A DNA stretch of 64,000 nucleotides from RUG563 sp045590215 (GTDB lineage Bacteria > Bacillota > Clostridia > Christensenellales > Aristaeellaceae): the NCBI GenBank assembly GCA_045590215.1, contig JAZNQO010000023.1:34067-98066 (forward strand), in the 5' to 3' direction. The notes beneath the pieces were generated by a model. That model saw only the letters and a program-made list of their open reading frames with translations. It was not told where the DNA came from and made no database searches. The translations under genes and the position numbers were made by a program. Shown one piece after another: positions 35,778-43,823 of the stretch. Position 1 is the first letter of the stretch; the number at the start of each line of letters is the position of its first letter.

Positions 35778-37157
35778 ATGCTTACCCAACAAACAGCAGC
35801 CGCTGTATTGGCAGAGGCCATCAAAACCGGCGGTGATTTCGCCGAAATTTTTCTGGAGGACAGGCTGAACCACACCCTTTCCATGGTGTCCGGCAAAGTG
35901 GAAACGGTCAACAGCCTGCGGCTCCACGGTGCCGGTGTCCGGGTTTTTTCCGGCACCCAGGGCATCTATGTTTATACCAACGATACCTCCGAAGCAGGTC
36001 TTATCGCCTGCGCCCGCCGGGCAGCAGGGGCCATTCAGGACGGCGCAGGGGCCACTGTAACGCCCCTGAAATGGCAGGATACCCCCAATATTCACATCAT
36101 TCCCCTGTCCCCGGATCAGGTGAAAACCGCCAAAAAGGTGGAAAAAATGCGGGCAGCACAGGCGGCCTTGAAGCAGTATAACGAGCTTTCTCAAGGCACT
36201 ATTTCCTATACCGACAGTATCCAGCGCATCACAATTGCCAATACTGAAGGCCTATTTACCGGCGATACAAGAGTTTACACCCGGTTTGCCGTCAACGCCA
36301 TCGCCTCCAACGGCACGGAAAACCAGACGGGTTCTGCCTCTCCCGGTGCCATGCAGGGCTTTGAGATTTTCGATCACCGCATCGACCCCGAAGCCTGCGC
36401 CCATAAGGCGGCCAAGCAGGCTATCACCATGCTGCACGCCCCCATGTGCCCGGCAGGCGTGATGCCGGTGGTGATTGACAACGGCTTTGGCGGCGTTATT
36501 TTCCACGAAGCCTGCGGCCATTCTTTGGAAGCCACGTCTGTGGCTCCCGGTGTCAGCGAATTTGCCGGAAAACTGGGGCAGAAGGTGGCTTCTGACAAGG
36601 TGACGGCCATCGACGATGGCACGCTGCCCAATGAATGGGGCAGCCTGAACATTGACGACGAAGGCACCCCCACCAATAAACTGGTACTCATTGAAAACGG
36701 CGTGCTGAAAAACTATATGATTGATAAGCTGAACGCCCGGAAGATGAATATGCCCATCACCGGCAGCGGACGGCGGCAGGGCTATATGTTTGCCCCCACC
36801 TCCCGGATGCGCAATACCTATATCGCCGCCGGGGATGACGACGAAAACGAAATCATCGCTTCCATGGGCGACGGTCTGTATGCCAAGGCCATGGGTGGCG
36901 GCAGCGTGGAGCCCAGCACCGGCAAATTCAATTTCTCTGTGCTGGAAGGGTATCTGGTGAAGGATGGCAAGATTGCTCATCCCGTCCGCGGGGCTTCCCT
37001 CATCGGCCGGGGCAGCGAAATTTTGCCGCTGATTGACCGTGTGGGCAAAGATATGCAGATGGCGCAGGGCATGTGCGGCTCCCTCAGCGGCAGCGTGCCT
37101 ACCAACGTCGGTCAGCCCATGATTCGTGTCAGCTCCATGACCGTCGGCGGACGATGA
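35778..37157 (+). CDS. tldD: Metalloprotease TldD
   Basis: A 459-residue TldD. The zinc site is VIFHEACGHSLEATSV (HExxxH) and the C-terminus has GSVPTNVGQPMIRVSSMTVGGR. TldD and TldE form a heterodimeric protease that degrades unfolded peptides and matures some RiPPs. AAAAGGAGA precedes the ATG by 6 nt. The tldE gene follows within 20 nt, so they form an operon. No RiPP precursor was seen nearby. Confidence 0.95.
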   Translation: MLTQQTAAAVLAEAIKTGGDFAEIFLEDRLNHTLSMVSGKVETVNSLRLHGAGVRVFSGTQGIYVYTNDTSEAGLIACARRAAGAIQDGAGATVTPLKWQDTPNIHIIPLSPDQVKTAKKVEKMRAAQAALKQYNELSQGTISYTDSIQRITIANTEGLFTGDTRVYTRFAVNAIASNGTENQTGSASPGAMQGFEIFDHRIDPEACAHKAAKQAITMLHAPMCPAGVMPVVIDNGFGGVIFHEACGHSLEATSVAPGVSEFAGKLGQKVASDKVTAIDDGTLPNEWGSLNIDDEGTPTNKLVLIENGVLKNYMIDKLNARKMNMPITGSGRRQGYMFAPTSRMRNTYIAAGDDDENEIIASMGDGLYAKAMGGGSVEPSTGKFNFSVLEGYLVKDGKIAHPVRGASLIGRGSEILPLIDRVGKDMQMAQGMCGSLSGSVPTNVGQPMIRVSSMTVGGR

Positions 37158-37174
37158 GAAAGGAGGATCATCCG

Positions 37175-38518
37175 ATGAACACCGAACAATTCATTCAGAA
37201 ATTACTGGAAAATGCCCGGATTCGCAGCATTTCCGAAGCGGAAGTCTATCTGGCCTCCGGGGAGAGCTTCCGTGCCATGAGCCAGCAGGGGCAAGTGGCC
37301 AATTATACCGTCAATTCCACAAGAGGCCTTTCCCTCCGGGGCATCTATAACGGCAAAATGGGCTATGCCGCCACCGAAGCGATGGACGAAGACGCCATTG
37401 ATATGCTGGTTTCCGGCGTGATAGAAAGTGCCCTTCTGACGGAAGATGATTCCTTCCAGCAGATTTATAAGGGCGATGCAGCATACCCTGAAATGGACTG
37501 CTATAACCCTGAACTTGACAAAGTGGACGAAAAGAAAAAGCTGGCTCTTCTGCTTTCGCTGGAACCCATGGCCAAGGCAAAAGACCCTCGCATTGTGCAG
37601 CTTGCCTATAACGCCGTCAGCACATCATCCGGCTATGTGCGCATTGTGAACAGCCACGGCCTTGATTTGCAAACCAAGGATAATCTGGCCTATGCCTATG
37701 CCAGTGCTGTGGCGAAAGAAGGCGACCGGGTGGCCACCGGCATGGGGATTACCCTTGGCCGGGATTTTGATAAGCTGGACGCCGAGCAATTGGTGACTGA
37801 CGCTACCGAAGAAGCCCTTTTTATGCTCTCTGCTGAGCCCGTGCCCAGCGGCACATACCGGGCGATTATTGATAACCGCTGCATGCCCGATTTGCTGGCG
37901 GTTTTCAGCGGCGTATTCTCTGCGGAAAATGCCCAGAAGGGCTTGAGCCTGCTAAACGGCAAAGAAGGGGAAATCATCGCCTCCCCCGTTGTCACACTGA
38001 TGGATGATCCTCTGATGCAGGACGGCCTTGGCAGCACGCCCTTCGATGCCGAAGGCGTGGCCTGCTATACCAAAGCCGTCATTGAAAACGGCAAGCTCAT
38101 GACCCTTTTGCATAACCTGAAAACAGCCCATAAGGCAGGCGTCAAAACCACCGGCAATGCCAGCCGGGGCGGCTATGCAGGGCCGGTTCGGGTGTCCCCC
38201 TTCAATTTCTATTTCAAGCCCGGCGAAAAGGATCTGTCTGCCCTCATGGCAGATATGAACGACGGCCTTGTAATTACGGAGGTTTCCGGCCTCCATGCCG
38301 GTGCCAATGCAATCAGCGGCGATTTCTCCCTCATCGCCCAAGGCTACACCGTAAAGGACGGCAAGAAGGATAAAGCCGTGGATCGCATCACCATCGCCGG
38401 AAACTTCTTCCAGCTGCTGAAAAACATCCGTGCCGTGGGCAGCGATTTGTATTTCCCCGGTTCCTCCATCGGCAGCCCCTCTGTGGACATCGGCGAAATT
38501 GCCGTAGCCGGAAAGTAA
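37175..38518 (+). CDS. tldE: TldE/PmbA family protease subunit
   Basis: A 447-residue partner of TldD that lacks the HExxxH motif, as expected. Typical segments are RGLSLRGIYNGKMGYAATEA, GYVRIVNSHGLDLQTKDN and the C-terminal FPGSSIGSPSVDIGEIAVAGK. The open frame begins at 37073 inside tldD, but the ATG at 37175 has AAAGGAGG 7 nt upstream and starts the conserved region. Named PmbA in E. coli. Confidence 0.94.
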   Translation: MNTEQFIQKLLENARIRSISEAEVYLASGESFRAMSQQGQVANYTVNSTRGLSLRGIYNGKMGYAATEAMDEDAIDMLVSGVIESALLTEDDSFQQIYKGDAAYPEMDCYNPELDKVDEKKKLALLLSLEPMAKAKDPRIVQLAYNAVSTSSGYVRIVNSHGLDLQTKDNLAYAYASAVAKEGDRVATGMGITLGRDFDKLDAEQLVTDATEEALFMLSAEPVPSGTYRAIIDNRCMPDLLAVFSGVFSAENAQKGLSLLNGKEGEIIASPVVTLMDDPLMQDGLGSTPFDAEGVACYTKAVIENGKLMTLLHNLKTAHKAGVKTTGNASRGGYAGPVRVSPFNFYFKPGEKDLSALMADMNDGLVITEVSGLHAGANAISGDFSLIAQGYTVKDGKKDKAVDRITIAGNFFQLLKNIRAVGSDLYFPGSSIGSPSVDIGEIAVAGK

Positions 38519-38529
38519 ATTATAGAAAA

Positions 38530-38568
38530 TTAACAAGCTGCGTCAGGTTTCTTGGCGCAGCTTTTCTT
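38530..38568 (+). terminator. Terminator of the tldD-tldE operon
   Basis: Stem AAGCTGCG / CGCAGCTT with a 13-nt loop, followed by TTTTCTTG, 15 nt after the tldE stop. Confidence 0.75.
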
Positions 38569-38583
38569 GTGCCTGTTTGTTGG

Positions 38584-38911
38584 ATATAATAGAATACAGC
38601 CGGAAAATAGTATTGGAACTTGTATGTTCATGCAGGGAACGATGGGGTACTCCGCCCCTTCACCCCGGCCGGAGATATTGATCCGCAACCTCAATCTACG
38701 CCTTGGTCGCTGCCGATCCCTCCACAGGAGGGCCGGTCGCCTCATTCACCCTGCACCCGGCAGCGAATGGGGTGAATTTTCCAAATTGCGAGTCGGCTGC
38801 AGCACTGCCGTACGCTACGGGCTGGCCGGCTTTCAGCCGGCTGCCGGATGCAAAGCCGCCGGAAAACAGAAAAACGGCAGGAAGAAAGTTAGCTTTCTTT
38901 CCTGCCTTTTT
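38584..38911 (+). other. Gene-free, structured stretch; possible non-coding RNA
   Basis: No convincing gene lies in 38518-39069. A TATAAT (38584-38589) precedes several hairpins: GGGG / CCCC at about 38644-38658, ATTCACCC / GGGGTGAAT at about 38743-38773, and GCCGGC / GCCGGC near 38826-38839. A terminator-like stem GGCAGGAAGAAAG / CTTTCTTTCCTGCC (38876-38906) ends with TTTTT. No match to RNase P, tmRNA, SRP or 6S RNA was recognised. The evidence is structural only. Confidence 0.3.
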
Positions 38912-38928
38912 CGTATTTTCTTTGTGCC
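38841..38928 (+). repeat. Degenerate intergenic repeat, copy 2
   Basis: Starts CTGCCGGATGCAAAGCC and aligns with 21571-21662 through CCGG, AAAAC, AAAAA, a variable central hairpin and a T-rich arm with TCGT. Central hairpin sequence differs but is paired in both copies. Confidence 0.5.
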
Positions 38929-38943
38929 TACGGCTGCAAAATT

Positions 38944-39030
38944 TTGTTTCTCAAGCTTCATGCGGAAGATGTTCGTTAGAGAATATTCGTTGTTCGCAAG
39001 GCAGGTGTCAGGAAGGAACTTCCTGCCGTG
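38944..39030 (-). repeat. Dispersed 90-bp repeat, copy A
   Basis: Reverse strand CCCCACGGCAGG, hairpin CAGGAAG / CTTCCTG (39009-39025), TTGCGAACAACG and TTCCGCATGAAGCTT. Aligns over its length with 63889-63980. Confidence 0.75.
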
Positions 39031-39068
39031 GGGCGCATAGGCTGCCCAAGCCCCTGCTCCGTGCGTAT

Positions 39069-40667
39069 TTATTTCTCCGTTTTCCGGGGGGCAATTTCGC
39101 TGAGGACAAGGTTCTTGTTCTTTTCCCCGGCCAGACGGATGCTCCAATCGTTTTCAAAGAAGAGCACGGGCTGATCCACGCTGTCAAAGCCGCGGGCAGT
39201 GGTGGATGTGAGCTGCAAATCCTCCACCTTCTGGTCGCTTTCCACAACCCAGCGGACGAAGCGATAAGAAAGCCGCTCCATCACCAAGTCCACGCTGTAT
39301 TCGCTCTTTAAGCGGTAGGTGAGCACGTCAAACTGCAATTCACCCACCACACCCACGATGAATTCTTCCAAGCCCGTTTCGTTGCGGCGGAAGGTCTGGA
39401 TGGCACCTTCTTCGGCCAGCTGGTTGATACCCTTCACAAACTGCTTGCGCTTCATGCTGTCCAAGGGCCGCACACGGGCAAAGCGTTCGGGGGCGAAAAC
39501 AGGAATCTTTTCAAAGCGAATCTTCTTCCCCGTGCAAAGAGTATCGCCCAAGCGATAAATGCCTGGGTCAAAAAGGCCAATGATATCGCCAGGATAGGCC
39601 TTGGTGACACCTTCACGCTCATCTGCCATGAACTGCTGGGGCTGCTTGACCTGAATTTCCTTGTTTGTGCCGGAATGCCACACATTCATGCCTTTTTCAA
39701 ATGTGCCGCTGACCACCCGAAGGAAGGCAAGCCTGTCCCTGTGCGCCGGGTTCATGTTGGCCTGAATTTTGAAAATGAAGCCGGAGAAATTCTCCTCTTC
39801 GGGCTCGATCATGCCCTGATCGCTCTCTCTTGGCAAAGGCCGCTCGGTATATTTGAGGAAACGATAGAGGAAGGGCTCCACGCCAAAATTAGTCACGGCA
39901 CTGCCAAAAAACATGGGGGTCAGTTCGCCCTTGCGCACGGCGTCCAGATCAAAAGCATCACCTGCTTCGTCCAAAAGCTCAATTTCCTCCGCAAGGCGTT
40001 CTCTGTAATGCCTGTCAAGCACCGTTTCAAAGGCCGGGTCATCCACGGAAACGACGGTCTTCCCCACTTTCGACGAGCCGTGATCGCCGCCGAAATAGAG
40101 CTCCACCGCCTTTTCGTCCCGGTGATACACGCCCTGAAAATCCCCGTCCACGCCGATGGGCCAGTTGATGGGACAGGCACGGATGCCCAGCACCTGCTCC
40201 AGCTCTTCCATCAGGGCAAAGGGGTCTTTGGCGGCACGGTCCATCTTATTGACAAACGTAAAAATCGGGATGCCACGCATGCGGCAAACCTTGAACAGCT
40301 TCACCGTCTGCTCTTCCACGCCCTTGGCAGCGTCAATCAGCATCACGGCACTGTCCGCCGCCACCAGCACACGATAGGTGTCTTCGCTGAAGTCCTGATG
40401 GCCGGGGGTGTCTAGAATGTTGATGTGATAGCCGTCAAAATCAAACTGCATGGCAGAAGAGGTGACGGAAATGCCTCTCTGCTTTTCTATTTCCATCCAG
40501 TCGGAGGTGGCGTGGCGTTCAGCACGCCGGGCCTTCACGCTGCCGGCTTGACGAATGGCTCCGCCGTACAAAAGCAGCTTTTCCGTCAGCGTGGTTTTAC
40601 CAGCGTCGGGATGGCTGATAATGGCAAACGTGCGTCTGCACGCAACTTCTCTTTCCAAATCGGTCAT
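39069..40667 (-). CDS. prfC: Peptide chain release factor 3
   Basis: A 532-residue translational GTPase. G-motifs: IISHPDAGKTTLTEK (P-loop), EKQRGISVTSSAMQF, DTPGHQDFSEDTYRVL and FVNKMDRAAKDP. The length and the RF3 wording of the G-domain separate it from EF-G. RF3 recycles RF1/RF2 from the ribosome after termination. AAGGAG lies before the ATG. Monocistronic. Confidence 0.96.
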   Translation of the reverse strand: MTDLEREVACRRTFAIISHPDAGKTTLTEKLLLYGGAIRQAGSVKARRAERHATSDWMEIEKQRGISVTSSAMQFDFDGYHINILDTPGHQDFSEDTYRVLVAADSAVMLIDAAKGVEEQTVKLFKVCRMRGIPIFTFVNKMDRAAKDPFALMEELEQVLGIRACPINWPIGVDGDFQGVYHRDEKAVELYFGGDHGSSKVGKTVVSVDDPAFETVLDRHYRERLAEEIELLDEAGDAFDLDAVRKGELTPMFFGSAVTNFGVEPFLYRFLKYTERPLPRESDQGMIEPEEENFSGFIFKIQANMNPAHRDRLAFLRVVSGTFEKGMNVWHSGTNKEIQVKQPQQFMADEREGVTKAYPGDIIGLFDPGIYRLGDTLCTGKKIRFEKIPVFAPERFARVRPLDSMKRKQFVKGINQLAEEGAIQTFRRNETGLEEFIVGVVGELQFDVLTYRLKSEYSVDLVMERLSYRFVRWVVESDQKVEDLQLTSTTARGFDSVDQPVLFFENDWSIRLAGEKNKNLVLSEIAPRKTEK

Positions 40668-40806
40668 GGGTTTTCCACTCCTTCATTTTTCTTAAATTCC
40701 TTTGAGGGAGTGCTTTTTACGGTTCCATGTTTCCATTCCCCTCTCCATCCAAATCAAAACAATTTATTATACACCTTCCCCCTGGGTCGTTGTCAATATC
40801 TGCACA

Positions 40807-40840
40807 GCAAAAACCGGGATGCGTTTCCACACACCCCGGT
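40807..40840 (-). terminator. Terminator of the class I methyltransferase gene
   Basis: Reverse strand stem ACCGGG / CCCGGT with inner pairing, followed by TTTTTGC, 8 nt after the stop. Confidence 0.7.
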
Positions 40841-40848
40841 AAGAAAAG

Positions 40849-41556
40849 TTATTTCACGATGATTTTTATCATCACCAGATTCAGCATCTCTTTCAGGCCG
40901 CTTTCGAGGAATTTCTGATCGTTCAGCGCAAATTCATGGCCGGTATCATACCAGTCCTGCCAGATGCGGTCAAAGTCCGGTGCTTCCCATGTTTCCACGG
41001 AAACCATGTCTTCATAGCCTGCTTCCAATAGCTCCTTCCACCATGTGCAGGAATGGAAATAATCCCATTCATCCCCGGCCCATTCCGTGAGCAGCGCAGG
41101 CGGCTCGCCCTTGATTTCTTCCTTCAGCCCCGGCACGGCAATCAGGGCACAGCCGCCCTTTTTCAAAAGCGGCATAATTTTCTCCTGAAAATACCCCTTC
41201 TCCCGTGCGAAATAGTGATAGGCGTCCACGCTGAAAACAGTGTCGAAAAAGTCATTGGCAAAAGGCGTACTGTTGGCATCCGCATGGATGGGAATCACCT
41301 TGCCGTCCACGCCCCAGGCCCTGAACCTTTGCCAATTATCCCCTGCGCTCACCCATAAATCCTGGGCAAACACAATCTCCGCCCCAGTTTCCTTGGCCAG
41401 ATACAGGCTCGTCAGGCCGCAACCGCAGCCCAGGTCCAACACCCTTCCTTTGATGCCTTCGGGATATTTTTCCTTGAGCCCGTCGGCCAGACGCAGGCAA
41501 TTGGGCCCCATCATAAATTCTTTGGTCATATACTGCTTATACTGATTCAGTTTCAT
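40849..41556 (-). CDS. Class I SAM-dependent methyltransferase (small-molecule type)
   Basis: A 235-residue methyltransferase. Motif I is RVLDLGCGCGLTSLYLA, the acidic loop follows at VFAQDLWV, with HADANSTPFANDFFDTVFSVDAYHYF (Methyltransf_11/25-like). It resembles uncharacterised cytosolic small-molecule methyltransferases. AAAGGAAG precedes the ATG. It has a strong promoter about 270 nt upstream and a long folded leader (41696-41804), which is unusual and suggests specific RNA-level control. Confidence 0.82.
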   Translation of the reverse strand: MKLNQYKQYMTKEFMMGPNCLRLADGLKEKYPEGIKGRVLDLGCGCGLTSLYLAKETGAEIVFAQDLWVSAGDNWQRFRAWGVDGKVIPIHADANSTPFANDFFDTVFSVDAYHYFAREKGYFQEKIMPLLKKGGCALIAVPGLKEEIKGEPPALLTEWAGDEWDYFHSCTWWKELLEAGYEDMVSVETWEAPDFDRIWQDWYDTGHEFALNDQKFLESGLKEMLNLVMIKIIVK

Positions 41557-41695
41557 GGTTCATTCTTCCTTTCGTATTCTTTGTTTTACATTTCTTCCTC
41601 CGGCTTATGCTCCGAACATCTTTTCACCTTCCATCCAAAGAACGCACAGCACGCCAGCGATGCCATGCGGAAAGAAAAGCCCAAAAATAATATCG

Positions 41696-41804
41696 GGATT
41701 GATCCTTCTAAGGCATCTGCAGCGTACCCGAACAGAAGAAGCCGTTGCTTCCCCGTTCTGTTGTCACAAACTGCAAATTGACTCTACCTTAGAATTCTCA
41801 ATCC
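41696..41804 (-). ncRNA. Structured 5' leader, candidate orphan riboswitch
   Basis: Read on the reverse strand from 41804 to 41696: GGATTGA, a GAA loop, TTCTAAGG, a 70-nt interior, CCTTAGAA, GGA, TCAATCC. The 7-bp and 8-bp helices are perfect and flank a symmetric GAA/GGA internal loop. The interior adds TGCAG / CTGCA, ACAGAA / TTCTGT and GAAGC / GCTTC with an unpaired CGGG. It begins about 16 nt after the predicted transcription start and 140 nt before the methyltransferase ATG. It matches no riboswitch class I can recall. Confidence 0.5.
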
Positions 41805-41826
41805 TCCCCTGTTTTTTGCTATTTTG

Positions 41827-41856
41827 ATTATACTGCACGTCTCCCTTTTTTGTCAA
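41827..41856 (-). promoter_or_regulatory. Promoter of the methyltransferase gene
   Basis: Reverse strand TTGACA (41851-41856), 18-bp spacer, TATAAT (41827-41832). Confidence 0.8.
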
Positions 41857-41887
41857 GAAAAAAGGGAGTTTCCTCCCTCTCTTAAGA

Positions 41888-42292
41888 TTATTGTGCTTTC
41901 ATGCTGCCAATCAACATGCCGGAAAGGCCGCCGGCGGCTACGCCCATCAGCGCGTCCATCAGATAAGAAATGAGCGTCATTTGCTGGCCACTGAGCAGAG
42001 CATACAAGAGCACCCCCACCCCCATATACACAAGACCGATCACCGCCCCCCGGAGAATGGCGTTATCGCTGCCTTTGGGCAGAGCTGCCTTGACCCCAAA
42101 GAACACCGCCGCCACCTTGATCACCTGATTGAAAATGCGGATCACGCTGTCGTCCATGTCGGTCAGGCCGATGATGACCGCAAACACCACCACCGCAATC
42201 ACCGTAAAAGCCACAGCGGTCAATATCCCCCGAAGCAGCCAAGAGCCTCTTTCCTGCTTTCGTTTCATTTTTCGGATGGCCTGTTGTGCCAT
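41888..42292 (-). CDS. DUF3792 / TIGR04086-like small membrane protein
   Basis: A 134-residue protein with a basic N-terminus (MAQQAIRKMKRKQERG) and four predicted membrane helices, including GVKAALPKGSDNAILRGAVIGLVYMG. It resembles the TIGR04086 (YrzE-like) family of unknown function. It lies 52 nt downstream of murA in the same direction. Its ribosome binding site AAAGGAGGG (42302-42310) is in a perfect 11-bp stem with CCCTCCTTTGC just upstream, so its translation is probably restrained. Confidence 0.75.
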   Translation of the reverse strand: MAQQAIRKMKRKQERGSWLLRGILTAVAFTVIAVVVFAVIIGLTDMDDSVIRIFNQVIKVAAVFFGVKAALPKGSDNAILRGAVIGLVYMGVGVLLYALLSGQQMTLISYLMDALMGVAAGGLSGMLIGSMKAQ

Positions 42293-42301
42293 AATGAGAA
42301 T

Positions 42302-42337
42302 CCCTCCTTTGCTCGCCCCATTCTATGCAAAGGAGGG
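42302..42337 (-). promoter_or_regulatory. Hairpin sequestering the ribosome binding site of the DUF3792-like gene
   Basis: Reverse strand CCCTCCTTTGC (42337-42327), a 14-nt loop, then GCAAAGGAGGG (42312-42302), which contains the Shine-Dalgarno sequence. Eleven perfect pairs. Confidence 0.7.
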
Positions 42338-42343
42338 GTTCAT

Positions 42344-43588
42344 TTATGCCTCTTTATGAATCTGCGCCCCAAGGGCACACAGCTTATCTTCCAATGCTTC
42401 ATACCCTCGCATCAGATGCCCTGCCGGGTCATGCAGCAGGGTTTCTCCCTGCGCCACAAGGCCGGACAGCATCATGGCTGCCGCCGCCCTTAAATCCGTG
42501 GCCTTTACCGCTGCGCCTGTCAGCGTTTTGCCGCCCTGCACCAAGGCCAATTGCCCTTCCACTCTGATCTGCGCCCCCATCCGCCCCAGCTCCACAGCGT
42601 GCATGAACCTGTTTTCAAATATGGTTTCCAGAAAGATGGAAAGGCCACTGATCTGGGTGGTCACGGCCATCAGGGGAGCCTGCATATCCGTGGGGAAGCC
42701 GGGATAGGAAAGGGTTCTCACTTCCATAGGGCGTTTCGCCTTCCCCCGCAGGCGAAGTCCCTTGCTGTCCTCCTGAAAAATGACGCCGCTTTCCGAAAGC
42801 TTGAACATCAGTGCCCGCATATGGTCGCTTCTGGCCCCTTGCAAAAGTACGCTGCCCTCCGTCATGGCAGCGGCGCAGGCCAATGTGCCGGCCTCAATCC
42901 TGTCCGGAATGGGGGTATATTCCGCCCCGTGCATTTCCTCCACGCCTTCAATCATCAGATTATTGGTGCCAATGCCTGCAATGCGTGCGCCCATGGCCGT
43001 CAGGAACCGACAAAGGTCGGCAATTTCCGGCTCCTTGGCCGCATTTTCGATTCGGGTAAGGCCAGAAGCCAGTGTGGCCGCCATCACCAGGTTTTCCGTT
43101 GCGCCCACCGACGGAAAATCCAAATAGATATTGGCTCCCTGCAATTTGCCGGACACCTTGATCTGGCCGCCCTCTGCTTCCACTTTCGCCCCCAATTTCT
43201 GCAAGCCTTTCAGATGCAGGTCAATGGGCCGCTGCCCAATGGCACAGCCGCCGGGCATGGAGAAGCTGCATTCCCCGTTTCTTGCCAAGATAGGCCCCAA
43301 TACCAGCACGCTTGCCCGCATGCTGCGCAGCATTTCTTCTTCCTTTGGGCTTTCCACCACCGCCGCCCGAACGGCGCATTCTTCATTTCTTTTCTCCACC
43401 TGCGCACCGCAATCCGCAAGCAGAGCTGCCATATGCTCCGTATCCGTCAATTGCGGCACCCGATGGATGACGCATTGTTCCCCCGTCAGAAGGGTGGCCG
43501 CCATGATGGGCAAAACGGCATTTTTTGCCGTACTGATCAAAGCTTCACCGGACAGACGAGGCGAATGAAAAATCCTGTAATCCGCCAT
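42344..43588 (-). CDS. murA: UDP-N-acetylglucosamine 1-carboxyvinyltransferase
   Basis: A 414-residue EPSP-synthase-fold enzyme. Lys22 is in STAKNAVLPIMA and the PEP-reactive, fosfomycin-targeted cysteine is Cys115 in MPGGCAIGQRPID, at the E. coli numbering. It catalyses the first committed step of peptidoglycan synthesis. The frame reaches 43684, but the ATG at 43588 has GGGAGG upstream and matches the MurA N-terminus. Divergent from uvrB. Bacillota often carry two MurA paralogues. Which one this is cannot be told here. Confidence 0.95.
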   Translation of the reverse strand: MADYRIFHSPRLSGEALISTAKNAVLPIMAATLLTGEQCVIHRVPQLTDTEHMAALLADCGAQVEKRNEECAVRAAVVESPKEEEMLRSMRASVLVLGPILARNGECSFSMPGGCAIGQRPIDLHLKGLQKLGAKVEAEGGQIKVSGKLQGANIYLDFPSVGATENLVMAATLASGLTRIENAAKEPEIADLCRFLTAMGARIAGIGTNNLMIEGVEEMHGAEYTPIPDRIEAGTLACAAAMTEGSVLLQGARSDHMRALMFKLSESGVIFQEDSKGLRLRGKAKRPMEVRTLSYPGFPTDMQAPLMAVTTQISGLSIFLETIFENRFMHAVELGRMGAQIRVEGQLALVQGGKTLTGAAVKATDLRAAAAMMLSGLVAQGETLLHDPAGHLMRGYEALEDKLCALGAQIHKEA

Positions 43589-43823
43589 TTCAATCGCACC
43601 TCCCTGCATTTTCACGCTGAAAGTGTATCCCGAAAAAAGCGGTGTTTTTCTATGGAAAAAGCCGTTCAAAAAGGCATGGAGCAAAATTTTCGCAGCATAA
43701 GCGGCCCAAAATCCCCGATGCGCCGCTATCGCATTTCAAAAAATTCGCAATCTGAAAAACATGGTAAATTTCATGCAGCTGTGGTATACTGTTTTTACAT
43801 CTTTCTCTGATAAGGAGCCATGT

